Below, in pieces: positions 54,034 through 62,308 of a stretch of 64,000 bases of DNA. Position 1 is the first letter of the stretch; every line of letters starts with the position of its first letter. The notes under the pieces are model-generated. The model had not been told where the DNA came from. It was given only the letters and a program-made list of their open reading frames with translations, and ran no database searches. This stretch comes from Portibacter lacus. GTDB taxonomy: Bacteria > Bacteroidota > Bacteroidia > Chitinophagales > Saprospiraceae. The stretch is from NCBI RefSeq assembly GCF_021533215.1, contig NZ_JAJNKA010000001.1, positions 248,001 to 312,000 of the forward strand. Direction: 5' to 3'. Position numbers and translations under genes: made by a program.

Positions 54034-55899
54034 TTATGATGCGTATTCTAAACTTTGTTTGATAAACTTACTCAAAGCTTCTCCTTTCAGCATGTTTTGA
54101 TTCAACATCGCTAACTTCCTTAGGTAGTCTGCAAACTGCTCTCGCTTCTCTTCACTCTTCATCTTAATTAACTTATCTGCAACCAATGGATGATTGGTAT
54201 TCACAACAACGTTGTAACTATCTGGAAAATCTCCCATTCCCATTCCTTGTAACTGTTGCATTTCCTTCATCCTTCTCATGAATTCTGGCTTTGTTAAAAC
54301 AACAGGATGATCATTCGGTGAAAGTGCTTTCAACTCAATCGATGATCCTTTATCATTAATCACCTTTTCAAAAATACCTTTTACCTTCTCTTGCTCCTTT
54401 TCAGAAAGAACAGATTCTTTAACCTCATCCGTTTGAACTAAGTTGTCTACTGTATCCGAATCCACTCTTACGAATGTTGTATCCTTTAATTTGTATTCTA
54501 ATTGTTGGATGAAGTGATTATCGATTACCGTGTCAAATTCTAGCACATCATATCCTGCTTCTTTTGCAGAATTGATGTAACTGAAGTGATCTTCTTTATT
54601 ATTCGTATAAAGGTGAACCAACTTTCCGTTTTTATCGGTTTGATTAGCCTTGATTTTTTCTGCATACTCTTCGAAAGTGAAATACTCGTCATCAACATTT
54701 TTGAACAAAGCGAATTTTTCAGCTTTCTCATAAAATTTCTCTTCAGAGATCATTCCATACTTAACGAAAACACTAATTTCTTTCCATTTTGCCTCGAATT
54801 CTTTTCTATCTTCTTTGAATAAAGAATTCAATTTGTCAGCTACTTTCTTCGTAATGTAACTCGTGATTTTCTTCACATTAGCATCTGACTGTAAGTAAGA
54901 ACGAGAAACATTTAATGGGATATCCGGCGAGTCGATCACACCATGAAGTAATGTTAAGAATTCAGGTACGATTTCTTTTACGTCATCTGTTACGTAGACT
55001 TGGTTACTATATAACTGAATCTTATTCTTCTGAACTTCCATGCTGTTGTTCAGCTTTGGAAAATATAGAATTCCAGTTAGATTAAATGGATAATCAATAT
55101 TCAAGTGAATCCAGAAAAGTGGATCAGCAGAATATGGATATAATACCTTGTAGAACTCTTTGTATTGTTCTTCTTCAATGTTAGTTGGAGAATTTTTCCA
55201 TAAAGGCGCTACCGCGTTGATAATATTATCTACTTCTGTTTCTACGCTTTTCTTATCGTCACCTTCTCCCTCAAAAGTAGTCTCAGTCTTTGTTCCGAAA
55301 CGAATAGGGAAAGGAAGGAATTTCGCATATTTGACAAGTAGTTCTTCAATTTTCGATTTTTCTAAGTACTCTGTACTTTCATCGTTAATGTGAAGAATAA
55401 CATCTGTTCCTCTAAAGTCTTTTTTAGTAGTCTCTATTTCATACTCTGGATTTCCGTCACATATCCATCTTACTGGTTTTACGGATTTCTTATAAGACTT
55501 CGTTACTACTTCTACTTTATCAGCAACCATAAATGCTGAATAAAATCCAAGACCGAAATGCCCGATAATCGTAGCGTCGTCTTTATATTTTTTCAAGAAT
55601 GATTCCGCACTTGAAAAGGCTACTTGATTTAAAAACTTCTTTACTTCAGCTTCTGACATTCCGAGACCTCTATCTCTTATGGTCAATGTTTTAGCTTCTT
55701 TGTCAAGAATAATGTCAATGGTTAAGTCTCCGATGTCTCCATCTACTTCACCTCTAGCACTTAAAGTTTTTAGTTTAGATGTTGCATCTGTAGCATTAGC
55801 TACAATTTCCCTAAGGAATATTTCCTGATCTGAATACAGGAATTTTTTGATGATTGGGAAGATATTCTCGGTCTGAACCGATATATGTCCTTTTTCCAT
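54034..55899 (-). CDS. htpG: Hsp90 chaperone HtpG
   Basis: A 621-residue Hsp90. Its GHKL ATPase domain is at the N-terminus (IFLREIVANATDATSKL, IRDRGLGMS, GHFGLGFYSAFMVADKV), the middle domain includes GVIDSPDIPLNVSRSYLQ, and the C-terminal dimerisation domain is present. Length and motifs are normal. It assists stress folding in the cytoplasm. A sigma-54-like motif lies 35-48 bp upstream. Confidence 0.97.
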   Translation of the reverse strand: MEKGHISVQTENIFPIIKKFLYSDQEIFLREIVANATDATSKLKTLSARGEVDGDIGDLTIDIILDKEAKTLTIRDRGLGMSEAEVKKFLNQVAFSSAESFLKKYKDDATIIGHFGLGFYSAFMVADKVEVVTKSYKKSVKPVRWICDGNPEYEIETTKKDFRGTDVILHINDESTEYLEKSKIEELLVKYAKFLPFPIRFGTKTETTFEGEGDDKKSVETEVDNIINAVAPLWKNSPTNIEEEQYKEFYKVLYPYSADPLFWIHLNIDYPFNLTGILYFPKLNNSMEVQKNKIQLYSNQVYVTDDVKEIVPEFLTLLHGVIDSPDIPLNVSRSYLQSDANVKKITSYITKKVADKLNSLFKEDRKEFEAKWKEISVFVKYGMISEEKFYEKAEKFALFKNVDDEYFTFEEYAEKIKANQTDKNGKLVHLYTNNKEDHFSYINSAKEAGYDVLEFDTVIDNHFIQQLEYKLKDTTFVRVDSDTVDNLVQTDEVKESVLSEKEQEKVKGIFEKVINDKGSSIELKALSPNDHPVVLTKPEFMRRMKEMQQLQGMGMGDFPDSYNVVVNTNHPLVADKLIKMKSEEKREQFADYLRKLAMLNQNMLKGEALSKFIKQSLEYAS

Positions 55900-55933
55900 A
55901 ATTGTTTGTTTTTTGATTACGAAACTGATAGTT

Positions 55934-55947
55934 CAAAGCCTGTGCCA
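55934..55947 (-). promoter_or_regulatory. Possible sigma-54-like promoter for htpG
   Basis: On the minus strand the sequence reads TGGCAC, 5 nt, TTGAA, resembling the TGGCAC-N5-TTGCA core of sigma-54 promoters about 35-48 bp before the htpG start. The -12 element has AA instead of GC, so the match is weak. Confidence 0.3.
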
Positions 55948-56175
55948 CCAAGAATTATGTGACATAATGACGTAAAATAGATGTGTAACGGCTTTAGTTA
56001 TTGTCAATTTGGCTGCGTATTTTTTAAAACTTGCTAAAATGCCACTTTGCTGAGTTGTCTGAATCGCGATCGCCTAATTAAATATGTATTTATTAAATAT
56101 GTTTTAAGTGATTATGTTAAGTCCAATATCATAAAGAGTAATATGAATGGATATTTTTTGATGTGTAAACTACTT

Positions 56176-56312
56176 TACATTTGGTATATGTGAAACTGAT
56201 TTTGGCAAGATATGTGGACTATGGCTAACTGTACAAATAATTAAGGTGAAATACTTTATTTAGTATTATAAAAAGGCCGGTTCACTGGGGGGTAGAACTG
56301 GTCTTTTTTTAT
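56176..56312 (+). ncRNA. Candidate small RNA with its own terminator
   Basis: TACATTTG (56176-56183) matches the Bacteroidota -7 element, but the nearest upstream TTG is 15 nt away rather than 19-21. Downstream come an AATACT/AGTATT hairpin (about 56251-56268) and a strong terminator hairpin (AAAGGCCGGTTC / GAACTGGTCTTT, about 56272-56305) with a T-run. No upstream plus-strand ORF feeds this terminator, so a transcript of about 120 nt is plausible. Expression is inferred. Confidence 0.35.
56271..56312 (+). terminator. Orphan intrinsic terminator
   Basis: A 12-bp imperfect stem with a GGGGGG-containing loop and T-run, without any plus-strand gene in the preceding 2 kb; htpG points away. Supports the candidate small RNA. 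Confidence 0.8.
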
Positions 56313-56513
56313 TTGTCTATTGTTTTAACCTGAGTTCGGTTTTGAAAAGTCTAAAATTCCTCTGGTAAGCGGACGTGGTATAAGATTCAATCAAGGATGT
56401 TGAAACATAAATTAAACATACTAAGAGGCTGATTTGCTGCTTCAAATAAATGAAGGCATTTCCCGATTATGATTATTCTGAAATACTATAGTGACTTTTA
56501 AAAATTATAATAG

Positions 56514-56575
56514 TAATAAAAATAGCCATAATTAATTGCTCACCGCAAATGCGTAAAGTTTTTAATTATGGCTAT
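56514..56575 (-). terminator. Terminator of the mscS remnant
   Basis: A perfect 14-bp inverted repeat (arms 56522-56535 and 56562-56575, ATAGCCATAATTAA / TTAATTATGGCTAT) with an inner CGCATTTGCG hairpin, followed on the minus strand by TTTTTATT. It starts 11 bp after the mscS fragment stop codon. Confidence 0.8.
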
Positions 56576-56585
56576 ATAGATTGTA

Positions 56586-56744
56586 CTAGTTGTCTTTTAT
56601 CATATGAATATCCATCTGAGGGAATGGAATTCCGATTCCTGCTTTATCGAATTCTTTCTTAACGCGTTCTTGCATATAAAATTTCACATCCCAGAAATCG
56701 GCACTATTACAGAAAGGTCTTGTGCTTAAATTAACAGTATTTTA
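56586..56744 (-). pseudogene. mscS 3' fragment (5' end deleted)
   Basis: The minus strand encodes the C-terminal 52 residues of a small-conductance mechanosensitive channel: NTVNLSTRPFCNSADFWDVK, then FYMQERVKKEFDKAGIGIPF and PQMDIHMIKDN before a TAG stop. These match the well-conserved MscS cytoplasmic-domain end (VNLxxRPWVxTxDYWDV...GIxIPFPQ). In frame, a stop codon occurs just upstream at about 56744, and no upstream channel sequence exists. The remainder has been lost at a junction with the gene at 56745. The gene keeps its own terminator. Confidence 0.85.
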
Positions 56745-57815
56745 CGCTAGCTAGAAATCCTCAGCGGGATTCAACAATGGCGAGATTTCATATTTACAAT
56801 AGTGATTTTGGTAATATTGGCACATTTACTGGACACGGAAGATTCGGGATTAATGCAAGTAATCCTGTTGCAGCCTTACATGTGGATGCTCAGGATGATG
56901 CAGATCTGATGAGAATTCAAAGAAACAATGCCACAAAATTTAGAATATTCAATAATGATGGGATGGTTTTTGGAGCTAATTGGGCTAATCCTATTGCAGA
57001 TGTTATTCGATTCGAGACACCCAATATGTTTATTGGATTCGACGGAGATCATGAGCCTGAAGATAGATTAGAAGTAGATGGAGATGTAAGAATAACAGGA
57101 GCCATAAAAGCAAATGAACAGGATGGTAGCCCCGGTCAGATATTAACGACTGGTGCTGATGGGAATATTACATGGGCCAGTCCATGTAGTAATAATAGAT
57201 TTCATGGTTTTCCTCTTCCGGGCACCGTATCGTGGACTGTTCCAGATGGTGTAACTGAGATTATGGTTGAGTTATGGGGTGCTGGAGGTGGAGCTGCATT
57301 CGGCGGAGGCGGTGGTGCAGGTGGTTATGTTAAAGCAGTATTTGAAGTTATCCCAGGTGAGAGCATTGCTGTTGTAACTGTAGTAGGAGGAAATGGAACA
57401 TCCAGTGGTATGAGTAGTACAGCAACAGATGGTGGACATAGTTCCATTTCTGGCACTAATATTTATGCCGCAGTATTAGGAGGAAAGGCCAGCTCTAATA
57501 CTGCTGTAGGAAATGGAGGGTTATTTAGTGTTTCGCCGCCATATCTAAGTGCAACAGCACAAAAAGGAGAGAGTGGTTATCCTAATGTAAATGGTCCGAT
57601 TTTTTCTGGAACTTCTAAATTGAGTCATGGCAATGGAGGTCAATCTCCTCATTCCGCAAAGAATTATGGTCAAGGAGAAATTATAATTTTAGTAGAATCT
57701 ATTCCATCTGATTATTCACCTGGAACTTCTGGAATAACACCTGGAGGGGGCGCTTGGGGGCAGTCAATTTGGAAATACGGGTGGTGACGGTTATGTGATT
57801 GTGTGCTGGAATTAA
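56745..57815 (+). pseudogene. 5'-truncated and frameshifted glycine-rich surface protein gene
   Basis: The frame containing 56777-57787 (336 residues from the first ATG) lacks a signal peptide and begins mid-repeat, preceded in frame by ARNPQRDST with no better start. Its N-terminal half has S74/tail-fibre-like repeats (GINASNPVAALHVD, EDRLEVDGDVRITG), followed by a glycine-rich region (VELWGAGGG...). The reading ends abruptly at 57787, but the +1 frame continues as LGGSQFGNTGGDGYVIVCWN to a TAA at 57815, the usual end of such proteins. A one-base loss in the G-rich run near 57744-57758 explains it. Both defects mark it as decayed. Confidence 0.78.
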
Positions 57816-57968
57816 TTAGTTAATCAAAAAATGTCTGTTAATCAAGCTTGTATTTACGATTTGGAAAAATAAAATTTTAGTGATTCTAATTAAAATGCAT
57901 AATTTTTTAGTTTAAAATGGTAAATAAAATAGTACATTTAAATCTTTATTTTATCTCAATAACTTACG

Positions 57969-59000
57969 ATGTCCCGGAAACTATTGAAATCTGTAATCTT
58001 TTTTAGTTTATTTTCCTTTTATTATTCTTCTACTTTTTCCCAATCTGCTGTCTATTCTTTTAATGGTGATTTAACAGAATTAAGTGGTACTGGTCCTGAT
58101 CTTACAACGATCGGAGCTGGAAGTGGTAGCTTTGTTGCTGATCCACTTTTAGGTGGTGAAACAGTTTATGAGTTTACTACTTATCATGGATTGACACTTG
58201 ACTTAACTGCTGCGGGAATAGACTTGAGTCAGGATTATTCTATACAGTTTTTTTTCCGATTTGATGATATAAGTGGCTATACGAAAATAGCCGATTTTAA
58301 AAATTTAACTAGTGATGAAGGTTTATATAATTATGATGGTAGCACTAACTTTTGGCCACACAGTACAGGGTCTGTAGAATTTGTAGCTGGAGAATATGCA
58401 TATTTCGCAGTTACTAGAAATAGCACGACTAAGGAGTTTAAAGGTTATAATAATCTAGGGACAGAAGTGTTGTCATTTACAGATACCAATGATGATGCTG
58501 TTCCGGATGGTAATAATTTAATTCACTTTTTTATTGATGATACAACCACGGGAGGAGACGAAACTAGTGCTGGAGCAGTTTATTATATAAAAGTAAATGA
58601 TAGAGTCTTGGAGCCAAATGAAATTGTCACAGCATCAAGTGGATGTGGTACATTAACCGAATATTATGTTGATGCAGATGATGATGGTTATGCTAATGGT
58701 TCACCTGTTATGTCTTATTGTGATTTGGGAGCTGAATACAAGTTACTTGGAGAACTGAGTGGTACAGAGGTGGATTGTAATGATGGAGATCCTAATCTAA
58801 CGTTCGAAGGAGCAAGTTGTGATGATGGAGATGCTGGGACTTCAGGAGATGTTGTGGATGGAACTTGCGCATGCGTAGGTTTGCCGGCATCTAGTGTACC
58901 TACATTATCTCAATGGGGATTAATAATCCTGTCATTCTTAATATTGATTTTTGCTGTTCAAGGAATTAGACAATCTTATTTTACTTTGAGAGAAGTTTAA
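57969..59000 (+). CDS. IPTL-CTERM lectin-like surface protein
   Basis: A 343-residue exported protein: signal peptide ending near TFSQ at about residue 25; LamG/concanavalin-like domain (about 28-215, AVYSFNGDLTELSG, YSIQFFFRFDD); an acidic Cys-containing repeat resembling metal-binding MopE-type sequence (YYVDADDDGYANG, EVDCNDGDPN); a short EGF-like segment (CDDGDAGTSGDVVDGTCACVG); and an IPTL-CTERM tail (SVPTLSQWGLIILSFLILIF then basic residues). Likely a surface adhesin. Second IPTL-CTERM protein in the window. Confidence 0.88.
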   Translation: MSRKLLKSVIFFSLFSFYYSSTFSQSAVYSFNGDLTELSGTGPDLTTIGAGSGSFVADPLLGGETVYEFTTYHGLTLDLTAAGIDLSQDYSIQFFFRFDDISGYTKIADFKNLTSDEGLYNYDGSTNFWPHSTGSVEFVAGEYAYFAVTRNSTTKEFKGYNNLGTEVLSFTDTNDDAVPDGNNLIHFFIDDTTTGGDETSAGAVYYIKVNDRVLEPNEIVTASSGCGTLTEYYVDADDDGYANGSPVMSYCDLGAEYKLLGELSGTEVDCNDGDPNLTFEGASCDDGDAGTSGDVVDGTCACVGLPASSVPTLSQWGLIILSFLILIFAVQGIRQSYFTLREV

Positions 59001-59344
59001 TTCTGAATATTCATTTTTTGGTAAGGCTACAGTCTTATATGTAGGTTATAAACTTATATTCAGGATTAATTTTTAATGATTTATATATGAATATAGAATA
59101 GTAAAACCTTACACTTTCCAGCTATTACTCATGTCCCTCCTCAAAAGTGTCAGGTTAGATAACTAGAAGTTTAAAATTGAAAATAAGATTGTAGTAAAAC
59201 CTTACACTTTCCAGCTATTACTCATGTCCCTCCTCAAAAGTGTCAGGTTAGATAACTAGAAGTTTAAAATTGAAAATAAGATTGTAGTAAAACCTTACAC
59301 TTTCCAGCTATTACATATGTTCGTTCCTAAAAGTGTCGGATTGT
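59001..59344. other. 344-bp region dominated by 93-bp tandem repeats
   Basis: Holds a 93-bp tandem array (59101-59341) and no credible ORF. Convergent genes end on either side, so the repeats may also act as terminators. Confidence 0.6.
59101..59341. repeat. 93-bp tandem repeat array with internal hairpins
   Basis: Two identical 93-bp units (59101-59193, 59194-59286) and a third partial unit (59287-59341) that has diverged in its loop. Each carries a near-palindromic pair: AACCTTACACTTT with AAAGTGTCAGGTT (one mismatch), separated by about 27 nt. In the third unit the inner ACACTTT/AAAGTGT stem is kept while the loop bases have changed. Confidence 0.93.
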
Positions 59345-60109
59345 TTAAAATTTCAGCTCTAATGAAATAGGGCAGTGATCACTTCCCATAATTTGGTCAT
59401 GGATTTCAGCTGCAACTATGTTTTCTGATAGTCTTTCATCTACTAAGAAGTAATCTAATCTCCACCCTGCATTCCTAGCTCTTGCCCCTGTTCGCATACT
59501 CCAGAAAGAGTACTGGACTTTTTCCGGGTGCAGCTTTCTAAATGAGTCGACTAAACCAACATTTTGTAAGCCAGTCATGCCGTCTATTTCAACTTGTGTA
59601 TATCCTGAAGTCTTGTTATAATTTGATTTAGGATTGGCTAAGTCAATTTCACTATGTGCAACATTGAAATCACCTGTAACGATGACGGGTTTCTTCTTTT
59701 TTAAATCGGCTAAATAATTAGCAAAATCTTTATCCCAAGTAGACCGATAATCTAATTTTTTCAAGCCTGCTCCTGAATTAGGAACATAAACATTGACAAG
59801 AAAAAAGTGATCGTGCTCTGTTGTAAGGACTCTGCCTTCCTGCATATGCTCTTCTTTTCCAATTCCAGCTGAAACCTGCATTGGTTCTTGCTTAGAAATA
59901 GTAGCAACACCTGAGTAGCCTTTTTTAACGGCTGATCTGCTTACAATATTAAAATCTTCTAGGTCGCTTAACGCTTCACTAACTTGATCATCTTGCGCCT
60001 TGGTTTCTTGGATACAATATATATCTGCATCAGCATCCTTTACCTCATTGATAAAGTTCTTCTTAACTGCTGCTCTTACTCCATTAACGTTCCAAGAAAC
60101 AATTTTCAT
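59345..60109 (-). CDS. xthA: Exodeoxyribonuclease III
   Basis: A 254-residue ExoIII/AP endonuclease of the EEP superfamily: MKIVSWNVNGVRAAVKK, IYCIQETKAQ, GYSGVATISK, VNVYVPNSG, VTGDFNVAH, and the C-terminal GSDHCPISLEL. It repairs abasic sites and degrades DNA 3' ends. The start follows the SurA-like gene by 0 nt, so it is in the same operon. Confidence 0.95.
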   Translation of the reverse strand: MKIVSWNVNGVRAAVKKNFINEVKDADADIYCIQETKAQDDQVSEALSDLEDFNIVSRSAVKKGYSGVATISKQEPMQVSAGIGKEEHMQEGRVLTTEHDHFFLVNVYVPNSGAGLKKLDYRSTWDKDFANYLADLKKKKPVIVTGDFNVAHSEIDLANPKSNYNKTSGYTQVEIDGMTGLQNVGLVDSFRKLHPEKVQYSFWSMRTGARARNAGWRLDYFLVDERLSENIVAAEIHDQIMGSDHCPISLELKF

Positions 60110-61471
60110 TTATTGACTTTTTACTTCTAACCAATTCTGAATGTTGTCACATCCACTATACAAATCATCTATCTCCATGTAGGTATTGTTTAATTTTGAA
60201 ACAATCCAATCATTGAAATATTCATTCTTTTTACTCTCAATGGCAAATTTCTGCAATCTAGAGTAGTCTTGCTTAAGGTTAGCAATGTGTGGTTTTGTTT
60301 TTGATTGAACTTGAACAATCCTAAACATTGGATCACCTTTTCTATCTTGATATTCGATAGGTGCTGAAACTTCATTAACCTCTAACTCCTCTATTCCGAA
60401 GTAGATTTCCGGTGGTAATTCGTTCGTAGAATAAAATGTAGTATTAGTTTGTGGATTAGTCATTCGACCATTATTATTGTAACTCTCTATTTTCTTGTTA
60501 GAGTATTTCTTAACAGCCGCTTGAAAGCTTATAGAATCAGCAGTAATGGCAAGAGATAAAGAGTCTAAGAATTGCTTAGTTCGCTCGATATCTGAATCCG
60601 TAACTTCTGGAGTAATAAGGATATGTCGAGTTTTGATTAAGTTACCTCTTCTATCCAGCAATTGGATTAAGTGATATCCGAATTCCGATTCTACCAGTTC
60701 AGAAATTTCATCTCTTTCTAGGTTGTATGCTACAGCCTCAAATTCAGATACAAAACTTCCTCTTTTCGTCCAACCTAAGTCACCACCTTTTGACCCTGAG
60801 CCTAAATCATCAGAAAATTGCTTTGCTAATGCAGCAAAATCAGCGCTGTCATTCACTATTTGGTTTCTAATATCTAATAACCTTTTATAAGATAAATCTT
60901 TTGATGAATCACTTGCTTCAGGCTTTATGACTATTTCTGCTAATTCAACCTCTGCATTTAATAAGGGAATAGAATCTTTAGGAATATTTTCATAGAAAGC
61001 GACTACTTCCTCTGGTCGTATGATAACTTCATTAATGATCTGAGCCTGCATTCTTTCTGAGAGTAATTGATTCTTCAGGTCTTCTCTCATCCACTCCTTA
61101 ACTTCATTCACGGTCTGGCCATAATACTCAACGAAGAATTCTTCATTATTACCCATCTGACCTAGAATGTTTTCAATTCTAAATTCTAATTGTGCTTCTA
61201 CTTCATCGTCACCCACTTCGATACTATCTAACTTGGCTTGATTCACCATGATCTTCTGAGCAATAATACTTTCGATCACTTCACACTTAGATTCTGGTGG
61301 CGATGATGGTTGAGATTGCTTAAGGTAAGAAAACTGCTTCTCTACATCAGAAAGTAGAATATATTCACTACCTACTTTTGCGACCACTTTATCGATGACC
61401 TTACCTTTTAACTGGGCATTTGCAGATGTAACAAATAATAATAGAGTAAAAACTCCAATGAAATACTTCAT
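60110..61471 (-). CDS. SurA-like periplasmic peptidyl-prolyl isomerase
   Basis: A 453-residue SurA-type protein: signal peptide (cleavage near ANAQ, residue 19), N-terminal chaperone helices, and two parvulin-like domains. The first parvulin domain is around 172-270 (GGDLGWTKRGSFVSEFEAVAY) and the second around 275-385 (KTRHILITPEV...). It probably chaperones unfolded outer-membrane proteins. It directly follows the lipoprotein gene and precedes xthA. It is not the same paralogue as the larger gene upstream, but the domain plan is similar. Confidence 0.9.
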   Translation of the reverse strand: MKYFIGVFTLLLFVTSANAQLKGKVIDKVVAKVGSEYILLSDVEKQFSYLKQSQPSSPPESKCEVIESIIAQKIMVNQAKLDSIEVGDDEVEAQLEFRIENILGQMGNNEEFFVEYYGQTVNEVKEWMREDLKNQLLSERMQAQIINEVIIRPEEVVAFYENIPKDSIPLLNAEVELAEIVIKPEASDSSKDLSYKRLLDIRNQIVNDSADFAALAKQFSDDLGSGSKGGDLGWTKRGSFVSEFEAVAYNLERDEISELVESEFGYHLIQLLDRRGNLIKTRHILITPEVTDSDIERTKQFLDSLSLAITADSISFQAAVKKYSNKKIESYNNNGRMTNPQTNTTFYSTNELPPEIYFGIEELEVNEVSAPIEYQDRKGDPMFRIVQVQSKTKPHIANLKQDYSRLQKFAIESKKNEYFNDWIVSKLNNTYMEIDDLYSGCDNIQNWLEVKSQ

Positions 61472-62308
61472 TTATATATTTATTTTAACGTTGTTATTGT
61501 TAGAATACTTGTCGTAAAGTTCTTGCATCAAGTTGTCAAACAACTCTGTCTGTCTTTTGTGCAAAATTACTTTAGCGGCTTGATCTTTAATATAGGATAA
61601 CGGCGCAATTTCGTTTTTGTCCTCGTATGCGCTCACTTTTATATAATATTTAAAGTTTCCTGAAGATTTGCTTTTCGCATCTTTCGACTTTAAATCATTA
61701 TAATTCCAGAATGACTTAGGGAATAATGCATTGAGATCTTTCCAAGTATACCATTGGTAAGGATCTGTTAATTTAACTTCGAATAAATTGTCATCCTCCT
61801 CCGAAAGCTCATGGTATTTCTTGTCTTTCCAAAGTTTGTCTAACCTTTCAAAATTAGGACTGTCCTTCTTGATCTTCAGAAAAATACCACTTAGAATATG
61901 CTCACTTAACTTAAATTGTGTCTTCTGATCTTCATAGTAAGCCTCTAGTTGCGCTTGTGTGACAGAAGTGTCTAAGTTCTCTTCTACGAGTTGCTGTCTA
62001 TAAGTCATAAGAATTAGTGAAGATCGATAATCATTCACCATTTTTTGGATATCAAGGTCAGCAGGAATGTTACGTTCTGCTTCATGCATCAGAATGGCTT
62101 CCCGGACCCATTTTTCTATCAATGATCGTGCATAAAGCGTACTATCTTCTACAGATACTTCTGTTTGTAACAGTGGCTTCAGATCTTCTGCAGTTAATCT
62201 CTGATTAAATACTTCAGCGATTACTGGATTATCTGGATCTTCTTGTTCAGCATTAAACTCACAAGAGAAGAAACTCAATAGGACGATATAGCATAGAATT
62301 AATCTCAA
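61472..62308 (-). CDS. SurA-N-like lipoprotein without isomerase domain
   Basis: A 278-residue protein with a lipoprotein signal (SFFSC, Cys16) and a SurA-like N-terminal helical region (VIAEVFNQRLTAEDLKPLL, ARSLIEKWVREAILMHEAE). No parvulin core (GGDLG or FH motif) is visible. It overlaps the upstream PPIase by 4 nt (ATGA) and abuts the SurA-like gene, so it is a co-translated part of an outer-membrane chaperone set. The role as an anchored SurA-like chaperone is inferred. Confidence 0.72.
   Translation of the reverse strand: MRLILCYIVLLSFFSCEFNAEQEDPDNPVIAEVFNQRLTAEDLKPLLQTEVSVEDSTLYARSLIEKWVREAILMHEAERNIPADLDIQKMVNDYRSSLILMTYRQQLVEENLDTSVTQAQLEAYYEDQKTQFKLSEHILSGIFLKIKKDSPNFERLDKLWKDKKYHELSEEDDNLFEVKLTDPYQWYTWKDLNALFPKSFWNYNDLKSKDAKSKSSGNFKYYIKVSAYEDKNEIAPLSYIKDQAAKVILHKRQTELFDNLMQELYDKYSNNNNVKINI

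Larger units (their letters stand above)
55950..56585. other. Non-coding region with a candidate RNA and the mscS terminator
   Basis: Over 600 bp without a gene. It holds a Bacteroidota -7-like promoter element, a candidate small RNA with terminator (56176-56312) and the inverted repeat that ends the mscS remnant (56514-56575). Confidence 0.5.

Noticed and set aside
59101-59341. A CRISPR array or integron attC-like sites.
   Set aside because: The units are contiguous direct repeats with no variable spacers and no nearby cas or integrase gene. The ends do not carry the paired core sites expected of attC.
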